Of a stretch of 64,000 nt of DNA, positions 10,739 to 21,960 are shown in pieces. Position 1 is the stretch's first letter, and every line of letters begins with the position of its first letter. Source of the stretch: Bremia lactucae (Eukaryota; Oomycota; Peronosporomycetes; Peronosporales; Peronosporaceae); contig NW_027152031.1 in assembly GCF_004359215.1 (NCBI RefSeq), forward strand, positions 1,480,176-1,544,175. Direction: 5' to 3'. The notes below the pieces were generated by a model. It was not told where the DNA came from, searched no databases, and saw only the letters and a program-made list of their open reading frames with translations. The position numbers and the translations under genes are program-made.

Positions 10739-12078
10739 TAAAATAGCTTGAGTTTATAAAAGTCATAATTCAGCCCATCATACCCCGCCGCCTTGTGCCG
10801 ATTAAGTCCTGATATTGCACTGACCACTTCGTCCATGCTTACAGGCTGAAGCAGGAAGCATTTTCGATCAAAGTCATTTTGCGAGCCTCCGGAATCGTGA
10901 CGAATTCATTGAACGCCTGACGCATGCGCCACTGCAGTATAGTGTTGTGACTCCAGCCTAAAATTTGCTGCCACTCCGTTGCAAACTTATCAGCGACTGT
11001 GGCATGGCACGAAAAGGCCACCCCATGGAGGTGGTGAAGGTTGGTAACAGTTTGGTCCCGCTCCCAATCAGAAACGCGCTTGTAATCCCATCGAAGTCAA
11101 TCTGTCGTAAGCTCAAGTCGGCGCCCCTCCTGAATCATACACTCCTTGCGAAGCGTTACTCGATGAGCGTGTATGAGTTGCTGTCGACTTGTTAGACCTG
11201 CTCGCGTTTGCCGCTGAACCTTTTCCACATACCGTTTGCTTCGTTGTTTTGAACGCTTGCGCACCATTTGATTGCAGCAATACACCAGAGAGCCTGGTCA
11301 TCCCTAGTAAGCGCTGATGGGTCTCGTCCCACATTCCGATCGATCAGCTCTGACAGCAGTGGGTTCTGAGAGATAAATAGGGTACCGAATAGGACGCACT
11401 CTTCGACTTTCGGGTGCATTTAACGCACCCCGCCCTAGAATAAGAGACACCCGTAGATGGTCGGACTCGACGGCCGGCTCTATCACCTCCACCCATTGTA
11501 CCAAAGACGCCCACCCACGCGGAACATAAAACCGATCAATACTGCTAGCCGTCGATTTGGTCCAGTATGTAAGAAAATCCGTCGGTTTTGGTGGATCGTC
11601 ATCCACCGGGGCCGACAATGTACTGGCGTCTTCGAGCCCCATTAAAGTTAGCAAGTGGCCTAACTAAGCACTTTCTGGACGTTTAGTGCGCTGGCCACCT
11701 TAGCGGTCAAGTTGGAACTTTGTACTGAGCTAAAATCGCCCGCAAGGATGGTATCTCGGCTTGGCCACGGTCATTCCACCAGGCGAGAAAAAAATGTTTC
11801 TCTTTAGGCATGACGGTTTGGCGCATAAATATTCACCAGCAGGGCATTTCCGATCTCAACGCAGACGACCCGGTTTGTCCACATTCCAGGATGCCATGGA
11901 CGTGCCTCGGCTACTCCACGTAGGTCAAGTAAAATTGCCACACACCCCGTTTTGTCTGCACCGACACTCCAGTATGATAGGAGAGACCCTGTGACAAGCT
12001 GGGGTTGTCTCCACCTGCGCTTCCAGTCGTCTTGCAATCGCGAAGCTGACTCCTCACTATTCACATGCCTTTCTTGTA
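10739..12078 (-). pseudogene. LINE apurinic-type (EEP) endonuclease domain, broken
   Basis: Endonuclease of the same LINE, which nicks target DNA to prime reverse transcription. At 11804-12064 it reads GCVAILLDLRG and LLVNIYAPNRHA. At 11304-11654 it reads LTYWTKSTASSIDRFYVPRG and ESDHLRVSL, the S-x-IDR and SDH signatures of the EEP fold C-terminus. Coding resemblance continues to about 12078 (LQERH), exactly where the copia LTR starts, so the copia element probably interrupts the LINE here. Confidence 0.75.
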
Positions 12079-12178
12079 TGTTGAATTACGTTACGCTATG
12101 AGCTTTAAGATGGACTTACGGTCGAAATTGCAAACCGGAAAGTCTATCTTCAAGCTCATGGCGTAAGGTAATTCAACA
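12079..12178 (+). repeat. Palindromic 100-bp 5' LTR of copia element
   Basis: Begins TGTTGAATTAC and ends GTAATTCAACA, directly followed by a copia-type PBS. The two 39-nt arms (12079-12117 and 12140-12178) are inverted copies with four mismatches, and the inner CGGT/ACCG can extend the stem. The LTR as a whole therefore folds as one hairpin. No 3' partner was seen because the element is truncated. Confidence 0.65.
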
Positions 12179-12194
12179 GGTTATGAGCCCAAGC
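12179..12194 (+). other. Primer-binding site, half-tRNA (initiator Met) type
   Basis: GGTTATGAGCCCAAGC follows the LTR end with no gap. Its complement reads as an anticodon arm with CUCAUAA (CAU anticodon), as in copia-type elements primed by a cleaved initiator Met tRNA. The ATG inside it (12183) is also the start of the gag frame. Confidence 0.65.
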
Positions 12195-12896
12195 AACGAC
12201 TCCGGCTTCAAGATTGAGCCTTTTCACGGCTCAAACTACGTGCTATGGAGCTACAAGATGAAGATGTACCTCATGTCTAAGGGGTTGTGGGGAGCTATCT
12301 CCGGTGTAGACGCTCCGAATGCGGTAAAGGAGCAGCAAGCGCACGCCGCGATCGCGCTGAATCTGAGTGACGCGCAGTTGATGCACATTATCGACGCGAC
12401 GACGGCGAGAGAGGCGTGGGGATGGCTGGCGAAGTTCCGTCGCACACAAGACATGGCGAATCGCCTTTGGCTTAAGGAGAAGTTTGCGTCGTTTTAGTAT
12501 ACAGCTTCAAGCATTAGTGGTCACGTGACAGAGCTTGAAGACCTAGTCATGAAGATGAATAGCGCCAACTGCGGGCCAAGTGAAGAGGACGAATGTGCGG
12601 TGATGCTGAGGAGTCTGCCTGCAAGCTACGAGAGCTTGGTGCAGGCGTTTCGCATGTCGGTGTCAAGTTTGAATTTCAGCGACCTCGTGAGCAAGTTGAT
12701 CGCTGAGGAAGTGCGGCACAAGGACACGGTATGGGTGAGAGAAGCAACGACCCTTTACACAAGTAAGAGAAACGGCAAGCAGCACCCCAAGAAGCAGCAA
12801 GAACGGCGTGCTAAGAAACCTTCAGGAGCGTGTTTTAACTGTGACAAGGTCAATTATTATGTTGGGGATTGCCGTTCAAGTCGTGGACCAAGATAA
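12183..12896 (+). pseudogene. Ty1/copia gag, broken
   Basis: Gag of a copia element. It starts MSPSNDSGFKIEPFHGSNY then WSYKMKMYLMSKGLW, the usual N-terminal capsid region of copia Gag, followed by AREAWGWLAKF. A TAG at 12495-12497 breaks the frame, which then continues in phase to 12896. Near the end, CFNCDKVNYYVGDC is a CX2CX4HX4C nucleocapsid knuckle in which the His is replaced by Tyr. The stop at 12894-12896 separates it from the protease, which is in the same frame. Confidence 0.85.
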
Positions 12897-12956
12897 ACAC
12901 GAGAAGGAGGACACGAACACTCCAACGTCGCATTTAATGCAAGCGAAGGGTCCGTC

Positions 12957-13256
12957 AGCGACTGCTGAGTTATGGACAGTGGCGCATCTGCACACATGTG
13001 CAAGGACCGGGAAGCTTTTGTGGAGAATGAAGAAGTGTGCCAGGCGCGCAGTTTATCAAGCGCGAAGAATAATGTGAAGCTCAAGGTCATCGGTCACGGA
13101 ACGGTGAAGCTGCGCGTTTGGACAGGACATGCTTGGATCGACGCTCGCCTCGAAAACACTCTCCATGTCGAAGATCTGTCAAAGAATTTATTCTCGCTTA
13201 CGGCTGCATCAGCGCGAGGAATGACAGTAAAGATCAGCGCAACGAGTGCGTTGTGA
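12957..13256 (+). pseudogene. Ty1/copia aspartic protease, broken
   Basis: VMDSGASAHMCKD carries the catalytic D-S-G-A motif of copia protease. A TGA at 12966-12968 stands where the family normally has Trp before this motif. The domain continues as GHGTVKLRVW and LHVEDLSKNLFSLTAA, both typical of copia protease. A frameshift near 13235 passes into the integrase frame. Confidence 0.82.
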
Positions 13257-14410
13257 AGCGGGGCGGGACGCCAGTTGCCACTGGAAGGAAGCAGGGCTTC
13301 CTGATGTACCTCAACGTTGAGGCTGGTGCGGAGTGTCACGTAGCCGCGTACGAGAACGAGCTATGGCACAGAAGACTGGGTCACGCATCGTATGGGACGA
13401 TTAATGATATGATAAAGGACGGAAGGATCAAAGGCGCGGAAGTGAAGACCGACGTCGTGTGTGACGTATGCGCAACGTCCAAGCAAGTACGCAAGTCATT
13501 GAAGTCAAGAGAGGAAGACAAAGGAATCAGGGAAAGTGCACGTTCTGACGATATCGTATGCTCCGACGTGCTTGAACCAATCACTCCAGCTTCTAGATTC
13601 GGTTTTAAGTACATTGTGAGCTTCATCATGATGAAGAGCCGGTATGTGACGGTTTATCCGTTGCGAAAGAAGAGTGAAGTAATAAGCGCGTTCCCAAGAT
13701 TTTACCGGGAGATCAAGAAAGTGTCTGGGACTAAGATCAAGATCATTAGAAGTGACAACGGTGGCGAGTACTGGAACACGGCAATGTATAACTTCTGCAA
13801 TGAGAAGCTTATCAAGCAAGAGTACACAGTTCCATACAATCCTGAACAGAACAGCATGGCAGAGCGCATGAATCGAACTCTGGTAGAGATGACGCGCTGC
13901 ATGCTTAAGGACAGCGGTCTCGACAAGTCTTACTGGGGCGAAGCGTTAATGACAGCAGCAGACATTCGGAACGTGGTTCCAAATTCGTCGAACAAGAAGT
14001 CAAGTCCGTACAAGATGATGTTTAAGCGAAGCCGCGCATCGATCACATGCGCGTGGTTGGTTCGCAATGTTACGCGCATGTTACAAAGGAGAATCGAAAG
14101 AAGCTGGACGATTCGGGCGTGAAGTGTTATTTTCTTGGCTATGCAAAGGATCACAAAGCGTATAGACTACTATCGCGGATGACGGCTCTATCATAATTTC
14201 AAGAAGCGTGACATTTGCCGAGCGTTTCATTTCGAAGGCAATGAAAAGTGAAGACGAGAAAATTATCGACATCATTGATGATGATGAAAATTTGGAGACG
14301 TCGACACTTAACGACAATAGTTTGGAGGTTCCAGCAAATGATGAAAGGCTTCGGACTCCGCCACTTCGAGTTTGCCGTGATCAGATTCGTGGAAAAACTT
14401 GTTGGTCCCG
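13235..14410 (+). pseudogene. Ty1/copia integrase, truncated
   Basis: LWHRRLGHASYGTI plus VCDVCATSK give the HHCC zinc module. IIRSDNGGEYWN and NSMAERMNRTL give the second catalytic Asp and the Glu of the DDE core. The first position, in SDVLEPITP, is the usual D-V/L-x-GP site with the GP altered. After a frameshift near 14050, GYAKDHKAYRLL (the conserved post-integrase motif) is readable. An acidic linker ends near 14410. The RT, RNase H and 3' LTR are missing, so the element is 3'-truncated. Confidence 0.85.
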
Positions 14411-17400
14411 ATCCAACGACCTTTGCCCGTTGGCATTCTCCGCCAGGCCTCAATTCAACCGGCTCTTGATTCCTTCGTAAGTCCCCTCACATTCTTAGTT
14501 TCTACTCGGATAATCTTTTACTGTCGAGAGCCTGCGGCTTTCCCGCCTGCTAGAGAGTTTCCGTCCCATTTGAGCTGATGGTATAAGCCGTATAGATCCC
14601 CTTGAGACATATGTTGACTTGTCGCCAGGTACTAAACTCTCATATGGCTGCCTTAGTACTGGGGAGGACTTTGAACACTCATCTGGGTGATAGAGTGCTA
14701 AAAAAAACGTGTCGAGTATGGTCCAGTCGTCCTGGTTGACCATCTCCGTGAATGCTGAGCGATATGCCGTCAGGGCTTTCAGACCCGCAAAATGACGGCG
14801 CAACTGGGACGTAATGCCAGTAGCTTTTGCGGCGTCCTCACCCGTGATGGACTGGATCTCGGCCTTGTATAGCAGAACACAGATGATGTGACGAGCTAAT
14901 CTTCCGTTATAGAGTATATCACACCGTCGGTGAAGGTCGTCTCCGCCGTATCCGCTGTCTTTTAACCTCCGTCAATTATCTGAACTATCAATGGGAGGTG
15001 CCAGTGAGGACAGGGCTACTTGGCGCAAAGTTCTTTACTTCCAATCCTCAAGCCATCTTTTAGTGACATCGTCAGACACCCGGTCTCGTTGCACGGCGAG
15101 ACGACCATACATACATTCGTAGCGCCATACCGCGGACCACGCCACAAGGGTTTCACCGATAAAAAAACCTGCAGGAGTCGGATGTTATGAGGAAAGCGTC
15201 GTGCCTTGGTAAGAAGATGCCGCGGTTCCATTTGGACCACCTTGTTCCAGTTAATGTCACAGGACCCCACCGCTGGGAACCCACTAAGTGCCGTCCTCGG
15301 CCACTCCGACTCAAGGTCTTGCAACATGTCCTGCCAGGACCTCGATCCTTCTATTTGTAATGTGCTGGACCTCCCGCCGTCACGCAGCACCGGCTGCTTA
15401 GCTCTCTGATCACGATGAGTGAACAGTGTCGTGGACTGGTGACGAATTGCTAGACTGGTATGGCCACTATCCCGGACTGCTCCCCAACGCCTGGACTGGA
15501 TCGATCCTTGAATACGAATACCCCGGCGATGGCAGTTCTGGTAGGAATTGTGGAGGAATGGTGTCTGCACTACCGTCCGCTAGGATACACTTCCAAATTT
15601 AGTGCTGGGATCAGGACCTTGCAACTGTTGAAGATCCGTGTTAAAACTCGAACGTCGTAAAGCGCCGCCCGCGCGGCCGCCCAAGATTGCCATTGTATCA
15701 TCACCGAATCCGGGATACGATAGTCTAGTTGCAGCCGCTGAGTTGGTCTGCAGAAGATTTGTCGTCATTCAGCGGAGCTGGGCGTTCTCATAGCTGGCGG
15801 CCACCGTATTCACCCGGAACTCGAGAAGTGCGGGATACCGGGGTGACGCCGAGCAACGGAGAATCAACTGAATATCTTGGCGCAATGTGTACGTCATGTC
15901 ACCGACTGTTAGTCTAGTCGACAGCTCGTTGGTGTCACCCCCCAGCGAGGCCGAATCGCAGCACCAACAAACCCTGCCAGACTCTCGTCTTCTCCTTTCA
16001 TCTCCTTTTTACTGATCTCATCTTGCGAAATATCCATATCCTCACCACTGCCATCATCAGCCGAGACCCCAGAGTCGTGCGGACCAGGTAGCGTGCAGTG
16101 AACGTAGAACAAACAGTGACGGTCTGTGTACCGGAGTATAAGAGGGAAATTTATTGGGTCCGCTCTTTTGGCTGTCGCTATCATCTCGACACATGCTGAT
16201 ACAGTCAAGATGAGCTGCTCCCCTGTCTCAATCACATTGTTAGCCTTAGTCATCGAGCTTGGCCTATATAGGCAGTAGTTCCATGGTGATGAATATTGCT
16301 TGGTTGCCTGATCACGTAAACATCTCGTTGCAAAAAAATGGCTGCCGTAAGAAGCATGGCGCTTCCTCTCTAGCTATAGTGACCGATTGGCATTACCCTA
16401 TTCGTGGTGCTGGCCGCGTATTCTTCCAGATACCATATAGATTGTTTGGTTGACTCTTTAATGGACATTGCCATCCATCCTCGCCGTACATTTACCAGGG
16501 TCTTCAGCCGCTCCACATGGTCAAATTGATCCGTCATATGTACTTAACCTGTACATTTAAGCCCCCGTTTCGCACACGTCGCAGCCCTATTCAGATTTGT
16601 CTTCACTTGTGCTAGGTCGTCGTTGGCCAGTGCTTGTACCATCGCAAGCGCCAAACAATTCCCTGGTGCCGACGTGGCGACGTGCCGCAACCGCAACACT
16701 TGTAGAATCGAATTTTCCGTGCCAATTCGGTCTCAGCGGGCATCTCCATAAGCTGCCTGTTCAGGCTGTCCGCTTCCTGACGCAGGCTTCGTAACTAAGC
16801 ACATTCCTTTTGCTTCAAAGCTACCAGTTGAGGCGTAATTGGCACTTGTGGTGGTGGGCTCTGAAGAATGCGTAGCTGCACCACAGAACTATGAACAGGC
16901 ACAGATAATGGTTCCACTTCTCGCGCGGCCAACCTCTCTTCGTCGCTCCGCGAAGTAATGTCCGCCGTCCCCGTCCTTCCTGTAACACAGAACTCCTCAT
17001 CAGGATCTGCGAGGGCTGTGAACTGGGAGGATTTAGTAGCCCGACGGGTAGATATCGCTATACCAGCCGATGCGCACGATGGCGCGAAGAAACTCGGGGC
17101 AACCTGTTAACTGGACCGTTAATTTTCATACCGTGGAAGTGCGAGAGTTGGGTGTACACGCGTCAAAGCTCTCCAGCTCCACCTCAGCACTAATATGTTC
17201 TGTGAAAAATGCAGTAAGCCGCAGATTGTCCATAAAACGTGTGACGTTATAGAGCAATGCGACGTATTCTGTTGCAGCCGTTAGTCTGGTGCCGTAGATC
17301 CAATCTGTTGGATCCATACTAACCCCGCGCTCGGAGCATGAGACTTTTGAAGCTGATACCAACGGCGTCTGAACGTGACTACCGTGCGCTGGAATTTCTT

Positions 17401-18705
17401 CGCCGCAGTACGGGTGAAAAAATGGATTGACCATTGACCCTTGTTGTAACTTATACTCTTGACTTGACTCAGCATCATATGAAGGTACCCTAGGTTCACT
17501 TGTAATCCTTCTGCAGCCAGCAATATGTCTTTCTTCAACGCTTGAGTATGCTGTCGGTTGGTAGTGATAGTCCGAGCACTAACGAGAGAAAAGGACAATT
17601 CGCCCTCCACTTGCATCAGAATTGATGTCTGGAACCGCAAGCGGTCCTTCGTAGTGAAAATTTTATTGAGAAAATATGGCAGACCCCGGCTGACGATGTG
17701 GCCCTCTGCCAAACCCTAGATAACCTTCCACTCATCTTCGGTGCCAGTTCGGAGGCGCGGACCCGATCTGTCACGACCTGTGGATGCACATATTACCCTC
17801 AGCCGTCCGATTTCTTCCAGCGAATACTTGGATAGAATTAAACATATACATTTGGTAGTTTTTAGTCCATGGCCCGTGTCAATAGATTGACCGTGGACCG
17901 CCTGCCCGTTACTTTTGCTGCCTATTATTTTCGCACAGATTTCCTTGACCACTTGACTTTGCTGGTCCTACTCTCGAGAATGGTCGATAAAGACCAGGAA
18001 GAGTTTTACAGATCCCGACATATTCCTCGGGCGTGCATACACCAGTTGGCATAAGAGCAGCCATCCACGACGCTGACTTCTTCAAAAATCCTTGGAGCTG
18101 AGCCGACTCGGCCCCTTTGAACTTGGTGTATTGCTGCTTCGTCGTCGGTGCTTGATCGTGTGGTATGTTTAGCGCCTCCAACTCAGCCGCAAACAAAGCT
18201 GCCACAGTGGCTTTCCACGCCTCCCGTAAAATTGCCTCTGGAGCGGCTCGAAGTTCCGTCGTCACCGCCGCAAATATGTGCTCGTCACTCATTTGCGGAG
18301 GTAGAACGATCACGGGCCCGCTACGACCCGTCACGTCCACGCTCCGCTGCGCAGACAAAGCTCCCCCCTCGCGCCTACATCGCCGCGGGCCAATCGCCTG
18401 GGATTCAGACCCCTCGAGTCTGGCCTCCCCTTCTCGCTTGGCTTTGGGCCGCTCAACTGTGCAGACCTCTCCCCGTCCACCCTACTACCCGCACTGGGAG
18501 GATTTTCTACCACCTTACGTGGATGAGCCCCTTGATCACCGTCTTCCCCGGTATAAAGAACACCTCCATAAAATTCGTTTAGTATCTGCGGGCTACGGCT
18601 AGAAGACCCATCGTCTTTATCACCGCGGCGCGGAGTCGAGTGTTCCGCCCCCCCTGCCCACTGCCTCCCGAGTCTGGAGGATAGAGTTCTTGTGAAGCTG
18701 CCCAC
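14411..18705 (-). pseudogene. Degenerate minus-strand coding region, probably LINE ORF1/N-terminal part
   Basis: Several same-strand open stretches: 18331-18705 (RS-rich), 17909-18358 (DEHIFAAVTTELRAAPEAI, FLKKSASWMAALMPTGVC), 17281-17712 (basic, LQVNLGYLHMMLSQVKSI), 15909-16253, 15016-15570 and 14495-14803 (FTEMVNQDDWTILDTFFLAL). The GC-rich content, shared orientation and position upstream of the LINE endonuclease suggest the 5' portion of the same LINE split by the copia element. No zinc knuckle or RRM could be recognised. It may instead belong to a different element. None of the pieces is intact. Confidence 0.4.
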
Positions 18706-18789
18706 CCCCTACTGATCCAGAGGTGCCGTCCATCTCGCCTTGATCACCACCCGACGCAGCTAGTGACGCGCTCGCTTTAACGGACTAAC

Positions 18790-20243
18790 TAAGGCTAGCC
18801 CGGGTCCTCAGTCAAATCTTTGCTCCGTGCACGGCGATTTGGAGAGTGGCCATTAATACGGACGTTGTCGCCGATATCTAGCTAACAATAAATGAATGGC
18901 GTGGTGTAAAGTATGGGCTATTGAAATTTGAAATTAAAAAATCATTTGACAGTAAGAGCTCCTTTTTTAAATGATACATTTATTCATTGCTAATTCTCAC
19001 TCTAAATTACTTATCCGAGAATAAAGGTCCACATCTAAAATTGATATCTCCGCAACTATTTCTTTATAATTTTTATTAAACTAAACCGCTCCTACTGAAA
19101 TAATTTCCATCACAATTTTTTTTGTAATAGTTTTCACTTCAAGTAAGTAAATGGTGTCGATGCTCCTCTGCATCAGATCAAAGGGAAGTCAGCTTCAATA
19201 ATTTACCCAACGGTGATATGGACATCGCCTACGCCGCTCACCCTTGAGAGCCAGGTATAGGACATGTGTTGGTTCGCTTTAAAGTAAATTGTCAGCAAAT
19301 GATCGTAGCTAATCTATGACTCCGTTTCTTTTTTTAGCTGTACCGTACACGCGGGTCGCACAGCCCTTGAGCAGAGGGATGCGTGGACCACCATGAGGCC
19401 TTATAACACGATTGTAATGTGCAAACTGCCGAGCTTCATTGGTCAATCAGCCAAAGCGTGGCGGGGCATATGCACTTTTGGCAACGCAAAAAACATAACT
19501 TTTTATAAATTCGAGGCTGTGGACCTTAGCAAATAAGGGGCTCTACATGAAACATTAAGCCATCGATCCTTAATTAGTGGTTAATTAATTATGCTCATGA
19601 GCGCTCACAAATCTGTTCGTACGTACCAGCGCGGATTACTGATCCGAGGTCAAATTTCATGTTGATTCAATGGTGATCTTAAAAATCATTTTAAAATTTG
19701 TTGAAAACGGGTTGCAATAAACTTAAATTTATACGGTACGAGCGCTTTCAGCAATGTTCGCGATAGAACCGGCATCTGACCCTGATCGTAGAAGATCGAT
19801 GGGACATACGGTATTGTATCAGCTTCTTCCTAGATGTAAGTGCAAGCGTCGAAACTGTAGCTCACACTGTACCTACATGAACATTTTCCCGTTGTTAGGT
19901 AGTCAAGCGCCTATTTAGCTTAAAATTCGAAAGTATCACAATGTTACGGCGCTTTAAGTCGATTTTATAGCGTTTTTTACCATAAAAAAAGGCTCGCTCG
20001 TTTTCCCAGTCAAATATTATAGCATCTGGTCCGATCAGCCACAAGAAATCAAGCCAGTGCCGGCTTTCGTTCCTTTACATTTTAAACAAAGTATAAATGG
20101 CTCTACCATCTTCCAAGATAAAATTCAAAACATGCGGCATGTCGAGCGCGATCTGATTCGCTACCACATGCGCCGACTTCGCTCTACAATCGGACCAGCA
20201 AAAACGTGAGGCAGAGAGGCATTGAGCCCGCCCCCCAATTCCT
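18790..20243. other. Gene-free AT-rich intergenic stretch
   Basis: No coding frame or RNA gene recognised. It contains the upstream region of the secreted-protein gene at 20317. It separates the retroelement block from the host gene island. Confidence 0.5.
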
Positions 20244-20265
20244 GTCTTCATATCGCAATTTGCCC
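20244..20265 (+). promoter_or_regulatory. Oomycete-type initiator plus FPR core promoter
   Basis: TCTTCATATCGCAATTTGCC resembles the oomycete start-site consensus: an Inr of YTCATTYY type followed by an AWTTTGYY flanking element. Position 20249 would give a 5' UTR of about 65-70 nt before the ATG at 20317, which supports that start. Confidence 0.6.
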
Positions 20266-20316
20266 TGGCAAAAAGTATTTACGAGACCCACAACTTTTTC
20301 GCATCGTTCGTTAAGA

Positions 20317-21960
20317 ATGCGTCTTCATCATATTTTACTGGCATCCGCTGTTGCGGTGTTCAGCAGCCGAGTTCTTGGAGCTGCGACACAAGAGAATCGC
20401 AACTTAGTAGCATTCGATAAACTCGAAGGAACGGCTGACGGGCCAACAGATGACGATGCCGATGTGGACGCTGATACCACGAATAAGGCGCTCCAATCTG
20501 GCGCGACTTCTGATCCTGCTGACTCCCCCGCCGTGTCGACTACGGCCGTTGCTGGTTCAAAGAATGAAGAAATTAACAGCATTCTTACACGTCTTCAGTC
20601 CGATTTGCTTGATCTCATCGGATCGGATGATGGGTCCAAACCTGTCGATCCTAATCCATTAGGTGAAAACGGAAGCAAGCTCACGAAATTGATGAATTTC
20701 TCGGATCCAAACTTCCTTAAGATTCTCAAACCGCTCGGTCTCGGTGGCTTAATTGATGGCGATCTCAATGTAAAGCAGGAACCGGGGGCCCCTACGGCCC
20801 CGGAAAATCCAGTGGCTCCGGCGACTCCGGAGGCTCCTCTAGCCGATGACACTGATCGCGACGAGTTGGAAGCTGCAGTCGCCGCCATGATCAAGAAGAA
20901 GAAAATGCAAGCGAATGGTTCCGATGGCCCAAACGACGTTGATCCCACTGATCCAACCCTTAAGAAGGGATTGAACGATGACGAGACTTCCGGTGAGGAT
21001 TTGTTGACTACGACCAAGTCATCGGCGCTACCCACGGACGACGATGGTCCTGATTCTACGTACCTTTCGTCGATTGCCAAGACTCCAGTCGTTCCCACTT
21101 CCAGCGATGAGGACAATGACGATGACATTAACTCGTTAAACCCCACTTTAGACAAAAAGACTGGAGTTGCTAATACCAAGTCTTCTGATACTGGTGTCAA
21201 GTCACCTACTACTGCAGGTGATGGCAGTGGAACGGACTCAGATTTTGACGGCAAGTTTGATAAATTGCTTCAAATGAGTGACAGTGAACTCGACGATCTA
21301 ATGACTTCAGACAAGAACAGTTCTGCTGCTCCTTACTTGGCAGCTGCTCAGAAAATGTTGGAGCCCGTGGAAAGTGTGCCTGGTGAAAACAAGACTGCCA
21401 AAGGCGAAGCGTACTTGAGCAAACTCGACAGTATGCTGAAATTGTCCGACAGTCAACTCGACGATATGCTCGACTCGATGGATATTACTTCGCTCGAAGG
21501 TCTGAAAAAAGTTGCAGGCACCAAGGACGTTGCTGTGTCCGAGACCACTACGACCTCACCTAATACGGCCAAGACCACACCGTCTTCCAATACTGTTTCG
21601 AAGTCTGCACCAGTCTTGGACGATGGTCAAAGCGATGCCGATGTTCTTTTTGAAAAGACGCCCGAGAAGGAAGATACGCTCGAGGTTATTCCACCTGCAG
21701 AGGAAAGTAGCTACTTGAAGGGTTTGTATGCGCTCTCGGACGATGACTTGAAGGCGCCGGCTCCGGCTCCGGATACCAAATCTCCCCCTAAGACAATTGA
21801 TGATAACTCGAAAACGGAGGACTCGATGTCGGATGTTGAAGATTTTGACACGTCCGAGTGCCCTACGGGATTCTTCGGACACATAAAGTCGTGGTGGAAA
21901 AACACAGTGGGCGGTGGGGACAAGTGCGCGTTAGAGCGCCGACTTCGCGTGGTTGTGTAG
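20317..21960 (+). CDS. Secreted acidic Ser/Thr/Asp-rich repeat protein (547 aa)
   Basis: I do not recognise a named family. ATG 20317 gives MRLHHILLASAVAVFSSRVL, a clear signal peptide with likely cleavage near residues 21-23. The frame is open upstream to a GTG at 20206, but the promoter signal and signal peptide favour 20317. The mature part is strongly acidic and Ser/Thr/Pro-rich. It holds at least three degenerate copies of an L-x2-L-x3-SD-x2-LDDL-type motif (LLQMSDSELDDLM, LKLSDSQLDDML, LYALSDDDLKAP). The C-terminus has two Cys and a Trp pair (SECPTGFFGHIKSWWK) and ends ERRLRVVV. ENRNLVAF after the signal peptide followed by an Asp run is at best a degenerate RXLR/EER-like layout. Single exon. 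It is probably an extracellular or cell-surface protein; an effector role is conjecture. Confidence 0.75.
   Translation: MRLHHILLASAVAVFSSRVLGAATQENRNLVAFDKLEGTADGPTDDDADVDADTTNKALQSGATSDPADSPAVSTTAVAGSKNEEINSILTRLQSDLLDLIGSDDGSKPVDPNPLGENGSKLTKLMNFSDPNFLKILKPLGLGGLIDGDLNVKQEPGAPTAPENPVAPATPEAPLADDTDRDELEAAVAAMIKKKKMQANGSDGPNDVDPTDPTLKKGLNDDETSGEDLLTTTKSSALPTDDDGPDSTYLSSIAKTPVVPTSSDEDNDDDINSLNPTLDKKTGVANTKSSDTGVKSPTTAGDGSGTDSDFDGKFDKLLQMSDSELDDLMTSDKNSSAAPYLAAAQKMLEPVESVPGENKTAKGEAYLSKLDSMLKLSDSQLDDMLDSMDITSLEGLKKVAGTKDVAVSETTTTSPNTAKTTPSSNTVSKSAPVLDDGQSDADVLFEKTPEKEDTLEVIPPAEESSYLKGLYALSDDDLKAPAPAPDTKSPPKTIDDNSKTEDSMSDVEDFDTSECPTGFFGHIKSWWKNTVGGGDKCALERRLRVVV

Noticed and set aside
20206..20316. 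N-terminal extension of the secreted protein
   Set aside because: It begins at GTG, lies partly upstream of the promoter/Inr signal, and would bury the signal peptide 37 residues in.
20380..20480. RXLR-EER effector motif
   Set aside because: Only ENRNLV and an Asp run are present; no true RXLR in the N-terminal window. The RRLR is at the C-terminus, where it does not act as a translocation motif in known effectors.
20595..21254. 219-aa open frame on the minus strand
   Set aside because: It lies wholly antisense to the secreted-protein gene and reflects the Ser/Asp codon bias of that gene; no own promoter or conserved motif.
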